The notes beneath the pieces were generated by a model. It made no database searches. It saw nothing but the letters and a program-made list of their open reading frames with translations, and had not been told where the DNA came from. DNA of 64,000 nt from Rhodocyclaceae bacterium (GTDB lineage Bacteria; Pseudomonadota; Gammaproteobacteria; Burkholderiales; Rhodocyclaceae). This document shows positions 1-7,840 of this stretch, piece after piece (position 1 is the stretch's first letter; the number at the start of each line of letters is the position of its first letter). The stretch lies in the NCBI GenBank assembly GCA_023383815.1, contig JAHDYG010000002.1, positions 124,001 through 188,000 on the forward strand, read 5' to 3'. The translations under genes and the position numbers were made by a program.

Positions 1-513
1 GCGGAAGCTGATCGCGTTCGGGTGCTCCATCAGCCGCTTTTCGATCTCGACCTTGTCGACCGCGTACTTCGAGATCGGCCGCAGCGGCGACTCTTCGGTG
101 CAGAAGTGGTTCTCGTCCCCGCTGCCGTAGGCGCTGTTGGTGGTCGGCATCAGGATGCGCTGCTCGGGCGACAGCAGGTCGAGCATCATCAGGATCGCAT
201 CGTGATTGACCGTTTGCGCGCCGACCGGATCCTGTGCGCACAGCGGTGCGCCGACGTAGGCGGCGAGCGGGATCACGATGTCGGCCTGCGCGAGCAGCGG
301 CCGCAACGTGTCCGCGCTGCGGATGTCTCCGCGCACCACGTCGAAGCGCGGGTCGTGGCAGACGTGGTGGAGGCTCGTCTGCCGGTACATGAAGTTGTCG
401 AGCACCGTCACGCGATGGCCGGCGGCGAGGAGATCCGGAACCATCGTGGAGCCGAGGTAGCCGGCGCCGCCGGTGACGAGGATGTTGAAGCTCAAGGCAT
501 TCTCCAGGGTCAT
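1..513 (-). CDS. NAD-dependent epimerase/dehydratase (extended SDR), 3' part outside window
   Basis: An extended short-chain dehydrogenase/reductase acting on a nucleotide sugar, cut by the left window edge after 171 codons. The Rossmann glycine motif GGAGYLG is at residues 14-20, and a YAVDK sequence near residue 152 gives the catalytic Tyr/Lys pair, preceded by a TTNSAYG stretch typical of the family. The ATG at 511-513 is preferred because the ATG at 519-521 runs into a stop after three codons. It starts 4 nt after the stop of the guanylyltransferase gene, so it is the last visible gene of the minus-strand sugar operon. Substrate cannot be told. It does not look like GDP-mannose 4,6-dehydratase, which has a different N-terminal motif. 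Family call is firm, role is inference. Confidence 0.85.
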   Translation of the reverse strand, partial: MTLENALSFNILVTGGAGYLGSTMVPDLLAAGHRVTVLDNFMYRQTSLHHVCHDPRFDVVRGDIRSADTLRPLLAQADIVIPLAAYVGAPLCAQDPVGAQTVNHDAILMMLDLLSPEQRILMPTTNSAYGSGDENHFCTEESPLRPISKYAVDKVEIEKRLMEHPNAISFR

Positions 514-517
514 TGGG

Positions 518-1261
518 TCATTCGGCCCGCCGCAGGCTGGCCTGGGCGAGCAGCCCGGCGGCGCGACGGTAGTCGTCGGGCACGCCGATGTCGATGAAGC
601 TTGCTGCGCATTCGATCCCGCACAGGCGGGCGCCTGCGGCGAGCAGCGAGGGCAACAGGTCGGTTTCGAGCGAGAGCGGATGCGACCCTTCGGGGCCTGG
701 GCGCGCGAGGACGTTGCGGGCCGCGAGATAGACCCCGCCGTTGGCCAGCCGCTCGCCCGGACCGTCGATCGGTGCGAGCGAAGCGAGGCTTCCGTCGTCG
801 TTCAGCGCCATGCCCATATAACGGCCGGATTCGCGCGTTCTGAAGAGTGCGAAGGTCCAGTCGGCGTGGTGCGCCTGGTGCGCACGGACGAGCTCAGCAA
901 GGCGGACCGCAAAGAAGGTGTCGCCGTTCAGGATCAATACCGGCGCGTCCCCTGCGCCGAGCTGGCGTGCGGCCAGCAGCAGGCCGCCGCCGGTGCCGAG
1001 CGGCGTGAATTCGGTGGCGTAGTCGATGCGGGCGCTCCGGTAGCGATCGCCGAAGTGCGCGCGGATGAGATCGGCCTTGTAGCCGACCGACAGCACGAAG
1101 CGCCCAATGCCCTCGCCGATCCAGTAGTCGAACAGGTATTCGAGGAAGGGGCGAGCGCCGATCGGCGCCATCGGCTTGGGCAGGTCGGGCACCGCGGGGC
1201 GCAGCCGTGTGCCCAGCCCGCCGGCCAGAACGATTGCGGTGTCGATGTCGGCGGTGTCCAT
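518..1261 (-). CDS. HddC-like sugar-1-phosphate guanylyl/nucleotidyltransferase
   Basis: A 247-aa nucleotidyltransferase of the type that joins a sugar 1-phosphate to a nucleotide. The signature LAGGLGTRLRP is near residues 12-22, followed by a KPM motif, and a NGDTFF motif near residue 113 supplies the metal-binding Asp. The length and single domain fit D-glycero-alpha-D-manno-heptose-1-phosphate guanylyltransferase (HddC) better than the longer RmlA or ManC enzymes. A heptose-kinase-like GHMP protein in the same operon supports that reading. The start codon abuts the stop of the ColD-like gene (1261/1262), suggesting translational coupling. The nucleotide and sugar are inferred and other sugar-1-P transferases of this clan remain possible. 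Confidence 0.8.
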   Translation of the reverse strand: MDTADIDTAIVLAGGLGTRLRPAVPDLPKPMAPIGARPFLEYLFDYWIGEGIGRFVLSVGYKADLIRAHFGDRYRSARIDYATEFTPLGTGGGLLLAARQLGAGDAPVLILNGDTFFAVRLAELVRAHQAHHADWTFALFRTRESGRYMGMALNDDGSLASLAPIDGPGERLANGGVYLAARNVLARPGPEGSHPLSLETDLLPSLLAAGARLCGIECAASFIDIGVPDDYRRAAGLLAQASLRRAE

Positions 1262-2443
1262 TCAGGCAGCGTTGAGAATGCGGCACAGCGTGTCGATCTC
1301 GTCGGCCTGCAGATCCGGGTAGTTGCCGAGATAGAAGCCGTGAAAGTGCACGTGCTCGGTCTCGGGCAGGGCCAGGTGGGCGTCGGCGGCAAGGACGCCC
1401 TTCAGGTACGGCTGGCGTGCCTGATTGCCACCGCCGGCACTGCCGCGGCGGAACTCGATGCCGTGCTCGCGCATCGTGTTCATTACCCGTTCGGTGAGCC
1501 CCGCGTCCGCCTCGCGCAGGATCAGGTTGAAGGCGTAGTTGCTCGATCCTTCGAGCTTGAAACCGGTGCGGTAGCGCCGCCCGTCGATGCGGTCGAGGAA
1601 GCGCAGCAGGTTCTCGGTGCGGCGCGCGACGTTCGCGTCGAGCCGCTTGAGCTGGCTGCGCCCGAGGATGCCGCCGATCTCGGTATTGCGTACGTTGTAG
1701 GCGGGGTACGCGAAAATGAAGTCCGGGTTGAGATCGGGGTATTCGCTGCGGTAGCGCTCGCGCAGATCGGGGTCGGTGGCCTCGCGCACCATGCCGTGCG
1801 AGCGCAGGATGCGCAGTTCCTGCCAGGCGAGCGGATCGTCGGTGCACAGCATGCCGCCCTCGATCGTGCTCATGTGGTGGGCGTAATAGAACGAGAAGTT
1901 CGAGACCCAGCCGAAGCTGCCCAGCCGCCGCCCGCCGTGCGTTGCACCGTGGGATTCGCAGACATCCTCGATGAGCGGGATCGCGCGCCGCTCGAGTTCG
2001 GCGAGCAGCGCGTCGGTGAGCCCGTCGAAGCCCTGTACGTGGGTGAGCAGCACCGCGCGCGTGCGGGGGCCGATCTTCTCGAGGATGCGTTCCGTGTCCA
2101 TCGACAGCGTGCGCGGGTCGATGTCGGCAAAGACCGGGGTAAAGCCGTTCTGCAGCACTGCCGCGACGTCCGAGACCCAGCCGAGCGGCGAGGTGATGAC
2201 CTCACCGCCTTCGGGGTGGCGGATCTTCAGCAATGCCAGCGTGAGCAGGTTGGCCGAGGCGCCGGAATTGACGAAGACGCTGTGGCGAACGCCCAGCCAG
2301 CGTGACCATTCTTCCTCGAACGCGCGCACCTGGGCGCCGTTGGTGAGCATCGGGTCGTCCTGGCGCAGGTGCTCGATGACGGCATCGAGATCCTCGCGCA
2401 GGATGTTGTTGCGCATCAGCGGAAAGCGCAGTGGATTCGGCAT
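1262..2443 (-). CDS. ColD-like PMP-dependent sugar 3-dehydratase (DegT/StrS fold, His at PLP-Lys position)
   Basis: A 393-aa DegT/DnrJ/EryC1/StrS-fold protein. Where PLP aminotransferases have the Schiff-base lysine, this protein has His189 in SFYYAHHMSTIEGG. The same Lys-to-His change defines the coenzyme B6 C3-dehydratases ColD (GDP-4-keto-6-deoxymannose 3-dehydratase) and E1/RfbH, which use PMP to remove the 3-hydroxyl. No cluster of cysteines for a [2Fe-2S] centre is evident, so ColD is the closer match. The ATG at 2443 (MPNPLRFP) is chosen because longer forms run into the radical SAM gene. It lies 47 nt downstream of that gene and abuts the guanylyltransferase. The dehydratase class is well supported; the exact substrate (hexose or heptose) is unknown. 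Confidence 0.85.
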   Translation of the reverse strand: MPNPLRFPLMRNNILREDLDAVIEHLRQDDPMLTNGAQVRAFEEEWSRWLGVRHSVFVNSGASANLLTLALLKIRHPEGGEVITSPLGWVSDVAAVLQNGFTPVFADIDPRTLSMDTERILEKIGPRTRAVLLTHVQGFDGLTDALLAELERRAIPLIEDVCESHGATHGGRRLGSFGWVSNFSFYYAHHMSTIEGGMLCTDDPLAWQELRILRSHGMVREATDPDLRERYRSEYPDLNPDFIFAYPAYNVRNTEIGGILGRSQLKRLDANVARRTENLLRFLDRIDGRRYRTGFKLEGSSNYAFNLILREADAGLTERVMNTMREHGIEFRRGSAGGGNQARQPYLKGVLAADAHLALPETEHVHFHGFYLGNYPDLQADEIDTLCRILNAA

Positions 2444-2490
2444 CGGGTATGGATCCTGTTGCGGGTCGGGTCGGAATTCCGGTTCGGTGT

Positions 2491-4029
2491 TCAGTCCCCC
2501 AGCAGCTTGCGCCGCAGGCGGATCTTCGTCATGTCCTCGACGTTGCGGCGTTCGGCAGCGCCGAACCGGCGTTCGACCAGGTCGAGGTAGGCCGGGTGGG
2601 TGAAATAGGTGTGCCAGGCCCGGTCGCGGAAGGCGAGCACCTCGGCCGCGCTGACGTGGCGGGTCGGCAGCGGCTCGCACTCGTACGACAGGAAGGCGTA
2701 GCCGGCGTAGGAATCGGGCAGCTTCCAGCCGTTGCGGCGGGCCAGATGGTACATCGGGCTACCGGGCAGTGCCTGGCAGGGGTACATGTTGGCCATCTCG
2801 GTGTTCAGTTCCAGGGCCAGATCGAGCGTCTCCTGCATCGTGGCGAGCGTGTCGTCGGGGAAGCCGAAGATGTAGTTGGCGATCACGTTGATGTCCGCGT
2901 TGCGCACCGTCGCACAGACCTCGCGGATGTTCACGTCCTCGAACGAACCCTTGGCAACTTCCCGGCGCACGGTCTGGTTCCCCGCCTCGATGCCCAGCGC
3001 GAGCCAGCCCACGCCTGCGCGACGGAAGCGCTCGAGCTGGTCGGCGCGGATGGTGTCGACGCGGGCGTAGGTCCACAGATCGAAGCGAAAATCGTGCGCG
3101 ATGACCCCGTCGAGCACCGGCTGGTAGTACTTGCGGTTGAGAAAGAACATCTCGTCGCTGATGCGCAGCGTGCGCACGCCGAGCGCGGCGAGCTTCTCCA
3201 TCTCGCGCATCACCCATTCCGGGCTCCAGAAGCGCATGCCGCGCGAATCGGCGGCACTGATGCCCTCGCCGTGGTCGCTGCGGTTGACGATGTTGATCAT
3301 GCAGAAGTCGCAGCCGAACGAGCAGCCGAGCGAGGTGTAGATCGCCGCGAAGGGCGTGCGCCGCGCGTGATCGAAGCCGGCATGCCAGAAATGGGCGCGG
3401 TAGAGGTCGAGCGGCCGCTCGCGGAAGGGCAGCAGATCCCAGGCGTAGCCGGGCAGATCGAGGTCCATGCGCGCCTGCGGGACCACGCGCTGGGGGGCAT
3501 TCAGCACCGGGACGCACTCGCCGCCCGGGCCGCGCCTCTTGTAGCCGATGCCGCGCACGGAGGCCAGATCCTCGCCGAGATCGCCGGCGAGCAGATCGTG
3601 CAGCGCATAGACGCCTTCGTTGCACAGCACGATGTCCACACAGGACAGGGCCAGCACTTCACGCGGCAGGGCGCTCACGTGCGAGCCTACGAAGCACAGC
3701 GGAAGATCGGGCCGCGCGGCCTTGAGCGCCTGCGCGAGCGCAGTGGCGCCGATCATGCTGGTCGTCCCGGAGTTCGGGTTCTGGCCATACACGACCATCA
3801 CGACGAGGCGCGGGGCGGCGGCCTCGACGCGGCTGACGGCCGCCTCCAGCGTCAATCGCTCGGCGTCGCAGTCGAGAATGCCGACTCCGAACCCCCTGGC
3901 GCGGCACGATTCGGCCAGCAGCAGCGCCCAGGTGGGCGGCTCGATCGCCGAGTAGGTCTGTGCGAGTCCCTGATAGGCCTTTGCCGACGAATCGGGGCTG
4001 ATGAAGAGGGCGTCGAGGGGTCGGTTCAT
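2491..4029 (-). CDS. B12-binding-domain radical SAM protein
   Basis: A 512-aa class B-type radical SAM protein. Residues about 1-160 form a B12-binding-like Rossmann domain. The [4Fe-4S] motif CSFGCDFC gives Cys236, Cys240 and Cys243, followed by the radical SAM barrel. No classical DxHxxG cobalamin loop is seen, which is common in this class. Such enzymes do C- or P-methylation or other radical chemistry on unreactive carbons. The gene starts 3 nt after the split-transketolase stop (4033/4029), so it belongs to the sugar operon, where C-methylation or rearrangement of a deoxysugar is a reasonable inference. The actual reaction cannot be read from sequence. Confidence 0.85.
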   Translation of the reverse strand: MNRPLDALFISPDSSAKAYQGLAQTYSAIEPPTWALLLAESCRARGFGVGILDCDAERLTLEAAVSRVEAAAPRLVVMVVYGQNPNSGTTSMIGATALAQALKAARPDLPLCFVGSHVSALPREVLALSCVDIVLCNEGVYALHDLLAGDLGEDLASVRGIGYKRRGPGGECVPVLNAPQRVVPQARMDLDLPGYAWDLLPFRERPLDLYRAHFWHAGFDHARRTPFAAIYTSLGCSFGCDFCMINIVNRSDHGEGISAADSRGMRFWSPEWVMREMEKLAALGVRTLRISDEMFFLNRKYYQPVLDGVIAHDFRFDLWTYARVDTIRADQLERFRRAGVGWLALGIEAGNQTVRREVAKGSFEDVNIREVCATVRNADINVIANYIFGFPDDTLATMQETLDLALELNTEMANMYPCQALPGSPMYHLARRNGWKLPDSYAGYAFLSYECEPLPTRHVSAAEVLAFRDRAWHTYFTHPAYLDLVERRFGAAERRNVEDMTKIRLRRKLLGD

Positions 4030-4032
4030 CGG

Positions 4033-5016
4033 TCAGTCCTGCTGCCGGTCGCCGACGAACGCACGCACCCGGGCCGTGACCGCCTGTTCGCCGATCGAGA
4101 CCTGTTCGTGCAATTCCTGCCGGCTTCCCAGTTCGAAGCGGTAACCGCCCTCGACGCCGAGGTTGAGCATCGGCTGCGTCAGTGCGTGGCGCGCGCGCAG
4201 GTCGAAAAGCAGCGCATCGAGCCCGCCACGGCCGCGGAAGCCCTCCTCCAGCGAGACGACGGCGCGGCTCGCGGACATCCGCGCGCACAGTGCGGCGGCG
4301 TCGAATCCGGAGAGGTCGAACAGGTCGACGACGGCCGCCGCGATGCCTTCCGCTTCGAGGCGATCGGCCACGCGGAGCGCCGTATGGACCATGTAGCCGG
4401 TGGCGACGAAGCACAGGTCGCGTCCCGGTCGCAGCGTGTAGAAGCCGCCTGGCGGAAGCGGCGCGGCCTCGGGATGGAGGGGCGGCAGGGGTTGTGCGTC
4501 GAGGCGCAGGTACTTCGGCCCGGATCGGTCGACGCACGCGTCGAAAAGCCCGGCGGCCGTGGCGTGGTCGGCCGGTGAGTAGACCGTCATGTTCGGCAGC
4601 GCGCGCATCAGCGTCAGGTCCTCGTAGCACTGGTGCGTCGGGCCCGAGACGACGTAGCTGAACCCTGCGCCGACTCCGACCAGATTCACGTTCATCGGGC
4701 GCACCGTGGACAGCAGCGCGAGGCTGACGCGGATCTGCTCGAAGCAGCGCATCGTGAGGAAGGGGGCGATCGCGTAGGCGAACACGGTGTAGCCTTCCAG
4801 CGCGAGGCCGGCCGAGACGTTGATGAGGTTCTGTTCGGCGATGCCGACGTTCACGAAGCGATCCGGGTGGCGCGCGCGGATGCGGTCGAGCACCGGCGAG
4901 CCGAAGTCGGCGCTGACGAAGAAAAGCGCGGGGTCGTGGTCCATGGCCTCGGCGATGCGTTCGAGCAGCGCATCGCGCATCGGGCGCGGCCGGGGCGTCG
5001 GGGGCTGCGGCTTCAT
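4033..5016 (-). CDS. Transketolase-like protein, C-terminal half (separate subunit)
   Basis: A 327-aa protein equal to the pyrimidine-binding and C-terminal domains of transketolase. The GIAEQN motif with Glu61 is the residue that activates thiamine diphosphate in the family. It overlaps the N-half gene by 4 nt (ATGA at 5013-5016), the usual arrangement of split transketolases whose halves form one active site. Full-length transketolase is about 660 aa and the two halves here sum to 610. In this operon it may transfer a two-carbon unit to a nucleotide sugar, giving a branched sugar, or supply sedoheptulose 7-phosphate for heptose synthesis. Both roles are inference. 1-Deoxyxylulose-5-P synthase is unlikely given the split and length. 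Confidence 0.88.
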   Translation of the reverse strand: MKPQPPTPRPRPMRDALLERIAEAMDHDPALFFVSADFGSPVLDRIRARHPDRFVNVGIAEQNLINVSAGLALEGYTVFAYAIAPFLTMRCFEQIRVSLALLSTVRPMNVNLVGVGAGFSYVVSGPTHQCYEDLTLMRALPNMTVYSPADHATAAGLFDACVDRSGPKYLRLDAQPLPPLHPEAAPLPPGGFYTLRPGRDLCFVATGYMVHTALRVADRLEAEGIAAAVVDLFDLSGFDAAALCARMSASRAVVSLEEGFRGRGGLDALLFDLRARHALTQPMLNLGVEGGYRFELGSRQELHEQVSIGEQAVTARVRAFVGDRQQD

Positions 5017-5864
5017 GCGTCGCCTCCGCCTTCCGGGGCGGCGAGGATCGCGTCGATCTGCGCCGGCGGGGGGTTCATCACGTGCGACAGCGGCATGTCC
5101 TCCAGCCCCGGCACGCCGCGCCCCTTCAGCGTGCGCGCGATGAGCGCCTTCGGTTGGCCGGCGTGGCGCGCCTTCAGGTCACGCAGGGCGGCAAGGAGCG
5201 CTGCGACGTCGTGGCCGTCGACCTCGACGCAGTCCCAGCCGAAACTCGCCAGCCGGTCGCGCAGCGGCGACAGCGTCACGATGTCGTCGGTGCGCCCGAG
5301 CATGCTGATGCGGTTGTCGTCGACGATCAGGTTGAGGTGGTCGAGGCGGTGCTGGCTCGCGAACATCGCCGCCTCCCAGTTGGCGCCTTCGTGCAGTTCG
5401 CCGTCGCCACAGACGACGAAGACGCTGCGCGTGCTGGCCTTGCGGGAGAGGGCGAGCGCGATGCCGGCGCCGACTCCGAGACCGTGGCCGAGGGAGCCGT
5501 TGACCGTCTCGTAGCCGGGAATCACCGGGTCGGGGATACCGCCGAGGAAGCTGCCCGCCTGACACACCCGCTCCAGTTCCGCGGCCGGAAAGAAACCGAG
5601 ATCGGCGAGGATGGGATACATGCAGATCGAGCCGTGGCCCTTGCTGATGATGCAGCGGTCGCGTTCGGGATCGAAGGGGTTTGCCGGGTTTGTCCGGACA
5701 AGGCCACCGTAGTACAGGGTGACGAAGATCTCGACCGCCGACAGCGAGGACGCGAGGCGCGTCTCGGGCGCGCGGCGATGGATGCGCAGGGTCTCACGCC
5801 ACACGTGGTGGGCCTTGGCGACGAGCGCCGCGACGAGATCCGGGGTGGGGGCCGGTTCAGGCAT
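5013..5864 (-). CDS. Transketolase-like protein, N-terminal half (TPP-binding subunit)
   Basis: A 283-aa thiamine-diphosphate-binding half of transketolase. The Mg-TPP motif begins GDGE at residues 153-156 and ends with the Asn of VDDN near 184; KGHGS (75-79) and GSLGHGLG (123-130) are also typical of transketolases. The ATG at 5864 is chosen because upstream sequence belongs to the epimerase gene, which it overlaps by 8 nt. The downstream stop overlaps the partner half by 4 nt. Both subunits are needed for an active site. A housekeeping transketolase would normally be one 660-aa chain elsewhere in the genome, so this pair is probably dedicated to the sugar pathway; that is inference from context. 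Confidence 0.88.
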   Translation of the reverse strand: MPEPAPTPDLVAALVAKAHHVWRETLRIHRRAPETRLASSLSAVEIFVTLYYGGLVRTNPANPFDPERDRCIISKGHGSICMYPILADLGFFPAAELERVCQAGSFLGGIPDPVIPGYETVNGSLGHGLGVGAGIALALSRKASTRSVFVVCGDGELHEGANWEAAMFASQHRLDHLNLIVDDNRISMLGRTDDIVTLSPLRDRLASFGWDCVEVDGHDVAALLAALRDLKARHAGQPKALIARTLKGRGVPGLEDMPLSHVMNPPPAQIDAILAAPEGGGDA

Positions 5865-6825
5865 CGGTATCGGTTCCGGGCAACTTCGGGGTCGGCTGCG
5901 CACGATACCAGTCGAGCGTCCGGCGCAGGCCGTCGGCAAGCGTAACACGGGCCGTCCAGCCCCATTGGGCGAGGCGGCGTCCATCGAGGAGCTTGCGCGG
6001 CGCGCCGTCGGGCTTGCCGCGATCCCACTGGATCTCGCCGTGATAGCCGGCGAGAGTGGCGATCTTCTGCGCCAGTTCGCGGATCGTGATTTCCTCGCCG
6101 GAGGCGATGTTGAGCGGCAGTTCGAGGCCGGCGATCTCGCCTTCGAGCAGCGCCAGGGTCGCCTCGGCGACATCGTCCGCGTATACGAATTCGCGCTGCG
6201 GCGCACCGCTGCCCCACAGGGTCACCCGCGCGGCACCGGTTGCCGCGGCTTCCGAGAAGCGCCGGATCAGCGCGGCGAGCACGTGGGCGGAGTCGGCGTC
6301 GAAATCGTCGCCCGGGCCATACACGCTGTTCGGAATGAGCGGGAGGAAACGCGGCTCGCCGATCTGGCGGTTCCACGCCAGGCAAGCCTGCACGCCCGCG
6401 AGCTTGGCGCACGCGTAGGGCAGGCTGCTTGGTTCGGGCCGCCCCGTGAGGAGCGCGGATTCGTCCATCGGCTGGTCTGCATCGCGCGGGTACATGCAGG
6501 ACGAGGCGTAGAACACCAGCCGGCGTACGCCGCCTTCCTGCGCTGCGCGCAGTACGCTCGTCTGGATCGCGAGGTTGTCGTGCAGCAGGTCGGCCGGGTG
6601 GCGCAGGTTCTCCAGGATGCCGCCACTGCGCCCGGCGGCGAGCACCACGTACTCCGGCCGGTGGGCGAGAAAGAAGCGCCGTGTTGCCCACGGGTCGGCA
6701 AGATCGAGCTCGCTGCGCTCGCGGACCAGCGCACGCATGCGCCCATGTGCCGCGAGCGTCCGCAGCACGGCCGAGCCGATGAGGCCGCGATGGCCGGCTA
6801 CGAAGACGAGCGGGTGGGTCGTCAT
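5857..6825 (-). CDS. GDP-L-fucose-synthase-like epimerase/reductase (SDR)
   Basis: A 322-aa NAD(P)-dependent SDR of the GDP-L-fucose synthase (Fcl/WcaG) and ColC type. It has the NADP motif GHRGLIG at 11-17, Ser108, Tyr137 and Lys141 of the reductase triad, and Cys110 and His181, which align with the epimerase acid/base pair Cys109/His179 of the E. coli enzyme. The visible residues therefore allow both epimerisation and 4-keto reduction of a GDP-4-keto-6-deoxy sugar. It starts 10 nt after the GHMP kinase stop and overlaps the split transketolase by 8 nt. Together with the ColD-like gene it recalls the colitose pair ColC/ColD, but the heptose-type kinase in the same operon could mean a heptose substrate. 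Confidence 0.85.
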   Translation of the reverse strand: MTTHPLVFVAGHRGLIGSAVLRTLAAHGRMRALVRERSELDLADPWATRRFFLAHRPEYVVLAAGRSGGILENLRHPADLLHDNLAIQTSVLRAAQEGGVRRLVFYASSCMYPRDADQPMDESALLTGRPEPSSLPYACAKLAGVQACLAWNRQIGEPRFLPLIPNSVYGPGDDFDADSAHVLAALIRRFSEAAATGAARVTLWGSGAPQREFVYADDVAEATLALLEGEIAGLELPLNIASGEEITIRELAQKIATLAGYHGEIQWDRGKPDGAPRKLLDGRRLAQWGWTARVTLADGLRRTLDWYRAQPTPKLPGTDTDA

Positions 6826-6835
6826 GGGCGGGCCC

Positions 6836-7840
6836 TCAGAGCCCGTTCGGCTGGTACAGCACCACGCGGCTGCCCGAATGCTCGAAGCGGAACGGCACGT
6901 GAATCAGCTTGCCGAGCCGCTCGCGGATGCGCGGCTGGGCTTCGGGCGGGGCGAAGAGCAGGAAGAAACCGCCGCCTCCCGCGCCGAGCAACTTGCCGCC
7001 GAGCGCGCCGGCGGCGCGGGCGGTTTCGTAGAGCGCATCGATCTGTGGGGTCGACACCTGATGCGACAGGCTGCGCTTGGCCTGCCAGCCCTCGTCGAGC
7101 AGCGAGCCGAAGCGCTCGATCGGCTCACCGGCATCGTGCAGGATCGCGATTGCGGCCTCGACCATCTCGCGCATCCGCGTGAGCTCCGCATGACGGTTCC
7201 CGAGGTTGTCGATCTTCGATCTGGCGACCTCGGAAGCGATGCGCGAGATGCCGGTGAAGCACAGCATCAGGTGGTCCTGCAGCAGGGTGAGGCGCGCCGG
7301 GTCGACGATCACGGGTGCGACGTCGAAGCTGCCGTCGCGCCGGAAGCCGATCCGGTTCAAGCCGCCGAATGCTGCCGAGACCTGGTCCTGCGAGCCGACG
7401 TTCTCTCCGATCACGTCCTGCTCGATGTGGATGGCCTCGCGTGCGAGCTCGTCCTTCGACACGTACTGGCCGCGCAGGGCTCGGATCGCGTGGATCAGGC
7501 CGACCGTGAAGGAGGAACTCGACCCGAGCCCGGAGCGGGCCGGCAGGTCGCCGTCGTGATGGATCTCCAGGCCGTCCGGATCGCTGCCCACGCCCATCGT
7601 TGCCAGCACCGCACGCACCGCCGGATGGCGGATCTCGTCGATCGTCCGGACGTTCTCGATCAGCGAATAGACGATGCGGTGCTTGTGCTCGAAGAAGGGC
7701 GGCAGATGGCGGCAGCTGATGTAGCAGTATTTGTTGATCGTTGTAGCGAGCACGGCTCCGCCGTGTTCGCGCGACCAGGCCGGGTAGTCGGTGCCGCCGC
7801 CGAAAAACGAGATGCGGAATGGGGTGCGCGTGATGATCAT
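6836..7840 (-). CDS. GHMP-family sugar kinase, D-glycero-D-manno-heptose 7-phosphate kinase (HddA)-like
   Basis: A 334-aa GHMP kinase starting MIITRTPFRISFFGGGTDYP, characteristic of HddA-type heptose kinases. The ATP-binding motif PARSGLGSSSS is around residues 100-110 and the third GHMP motif LGAGGGGFFL is near 290. The family phosphorylates sugars at the anomeric or another hydroxyl; HddA makes heptose 1,7-bisphosphate for GDP-heptose synthesis. The ATG at 7840 overlaps the aminotransferase stop by 4 nt (ATGA), and GAGG lies just upstream. An HddC-like transferase is present later in the operon, but the isomerase GmhA and phosphatase GmhB are not in this window. Fucose-type kinases are related alternatives. 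Confidence 0.83.
   Translation of the reverse strand: MIITRTPFRISFFGGGTDYPAWSREHGGAVLATTINKYCYISCRHLPPFFEHKHRIVYSLIENVRTIDEIRHPAVRAVLATMGVGSDPDGLEIHHDGDLPARSGLGSSSSFTVGLIHAIRALRGQYVSKDELAREAIHIEQDVIGENVGSQDQVSAAFGGLNRIGFRRDGSFDVAPVIVDPARLTLLQDHLMLCFTGISRIASEVARSKIDNLGNRHAELTRMREMVEAAIAILHDAGEPIERFGSLLDEGWQAKRSLSHQVSTPQIDALYETARAAGALGGKLLGAGGGGFFLLFAPPEAQPRIRERLGKLIHVPFRFEHSGSRVVLYQPNGL

Noticed and set aside
473-2305. Long plus-strand open frame (610 codons) opposite the guanylyltransferase and ColD-like genes
   Set aside because: It is antisense to two well-supported genes and its product has no recognisable domain. High GC makes long antisense frames common here.
1262-2443. Plain DegT-family aminotransferase reading of this gene
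   Set aside because: The PLP lysine is replaced by histidine, which fits a C3-dehydratase and not a transaminase.
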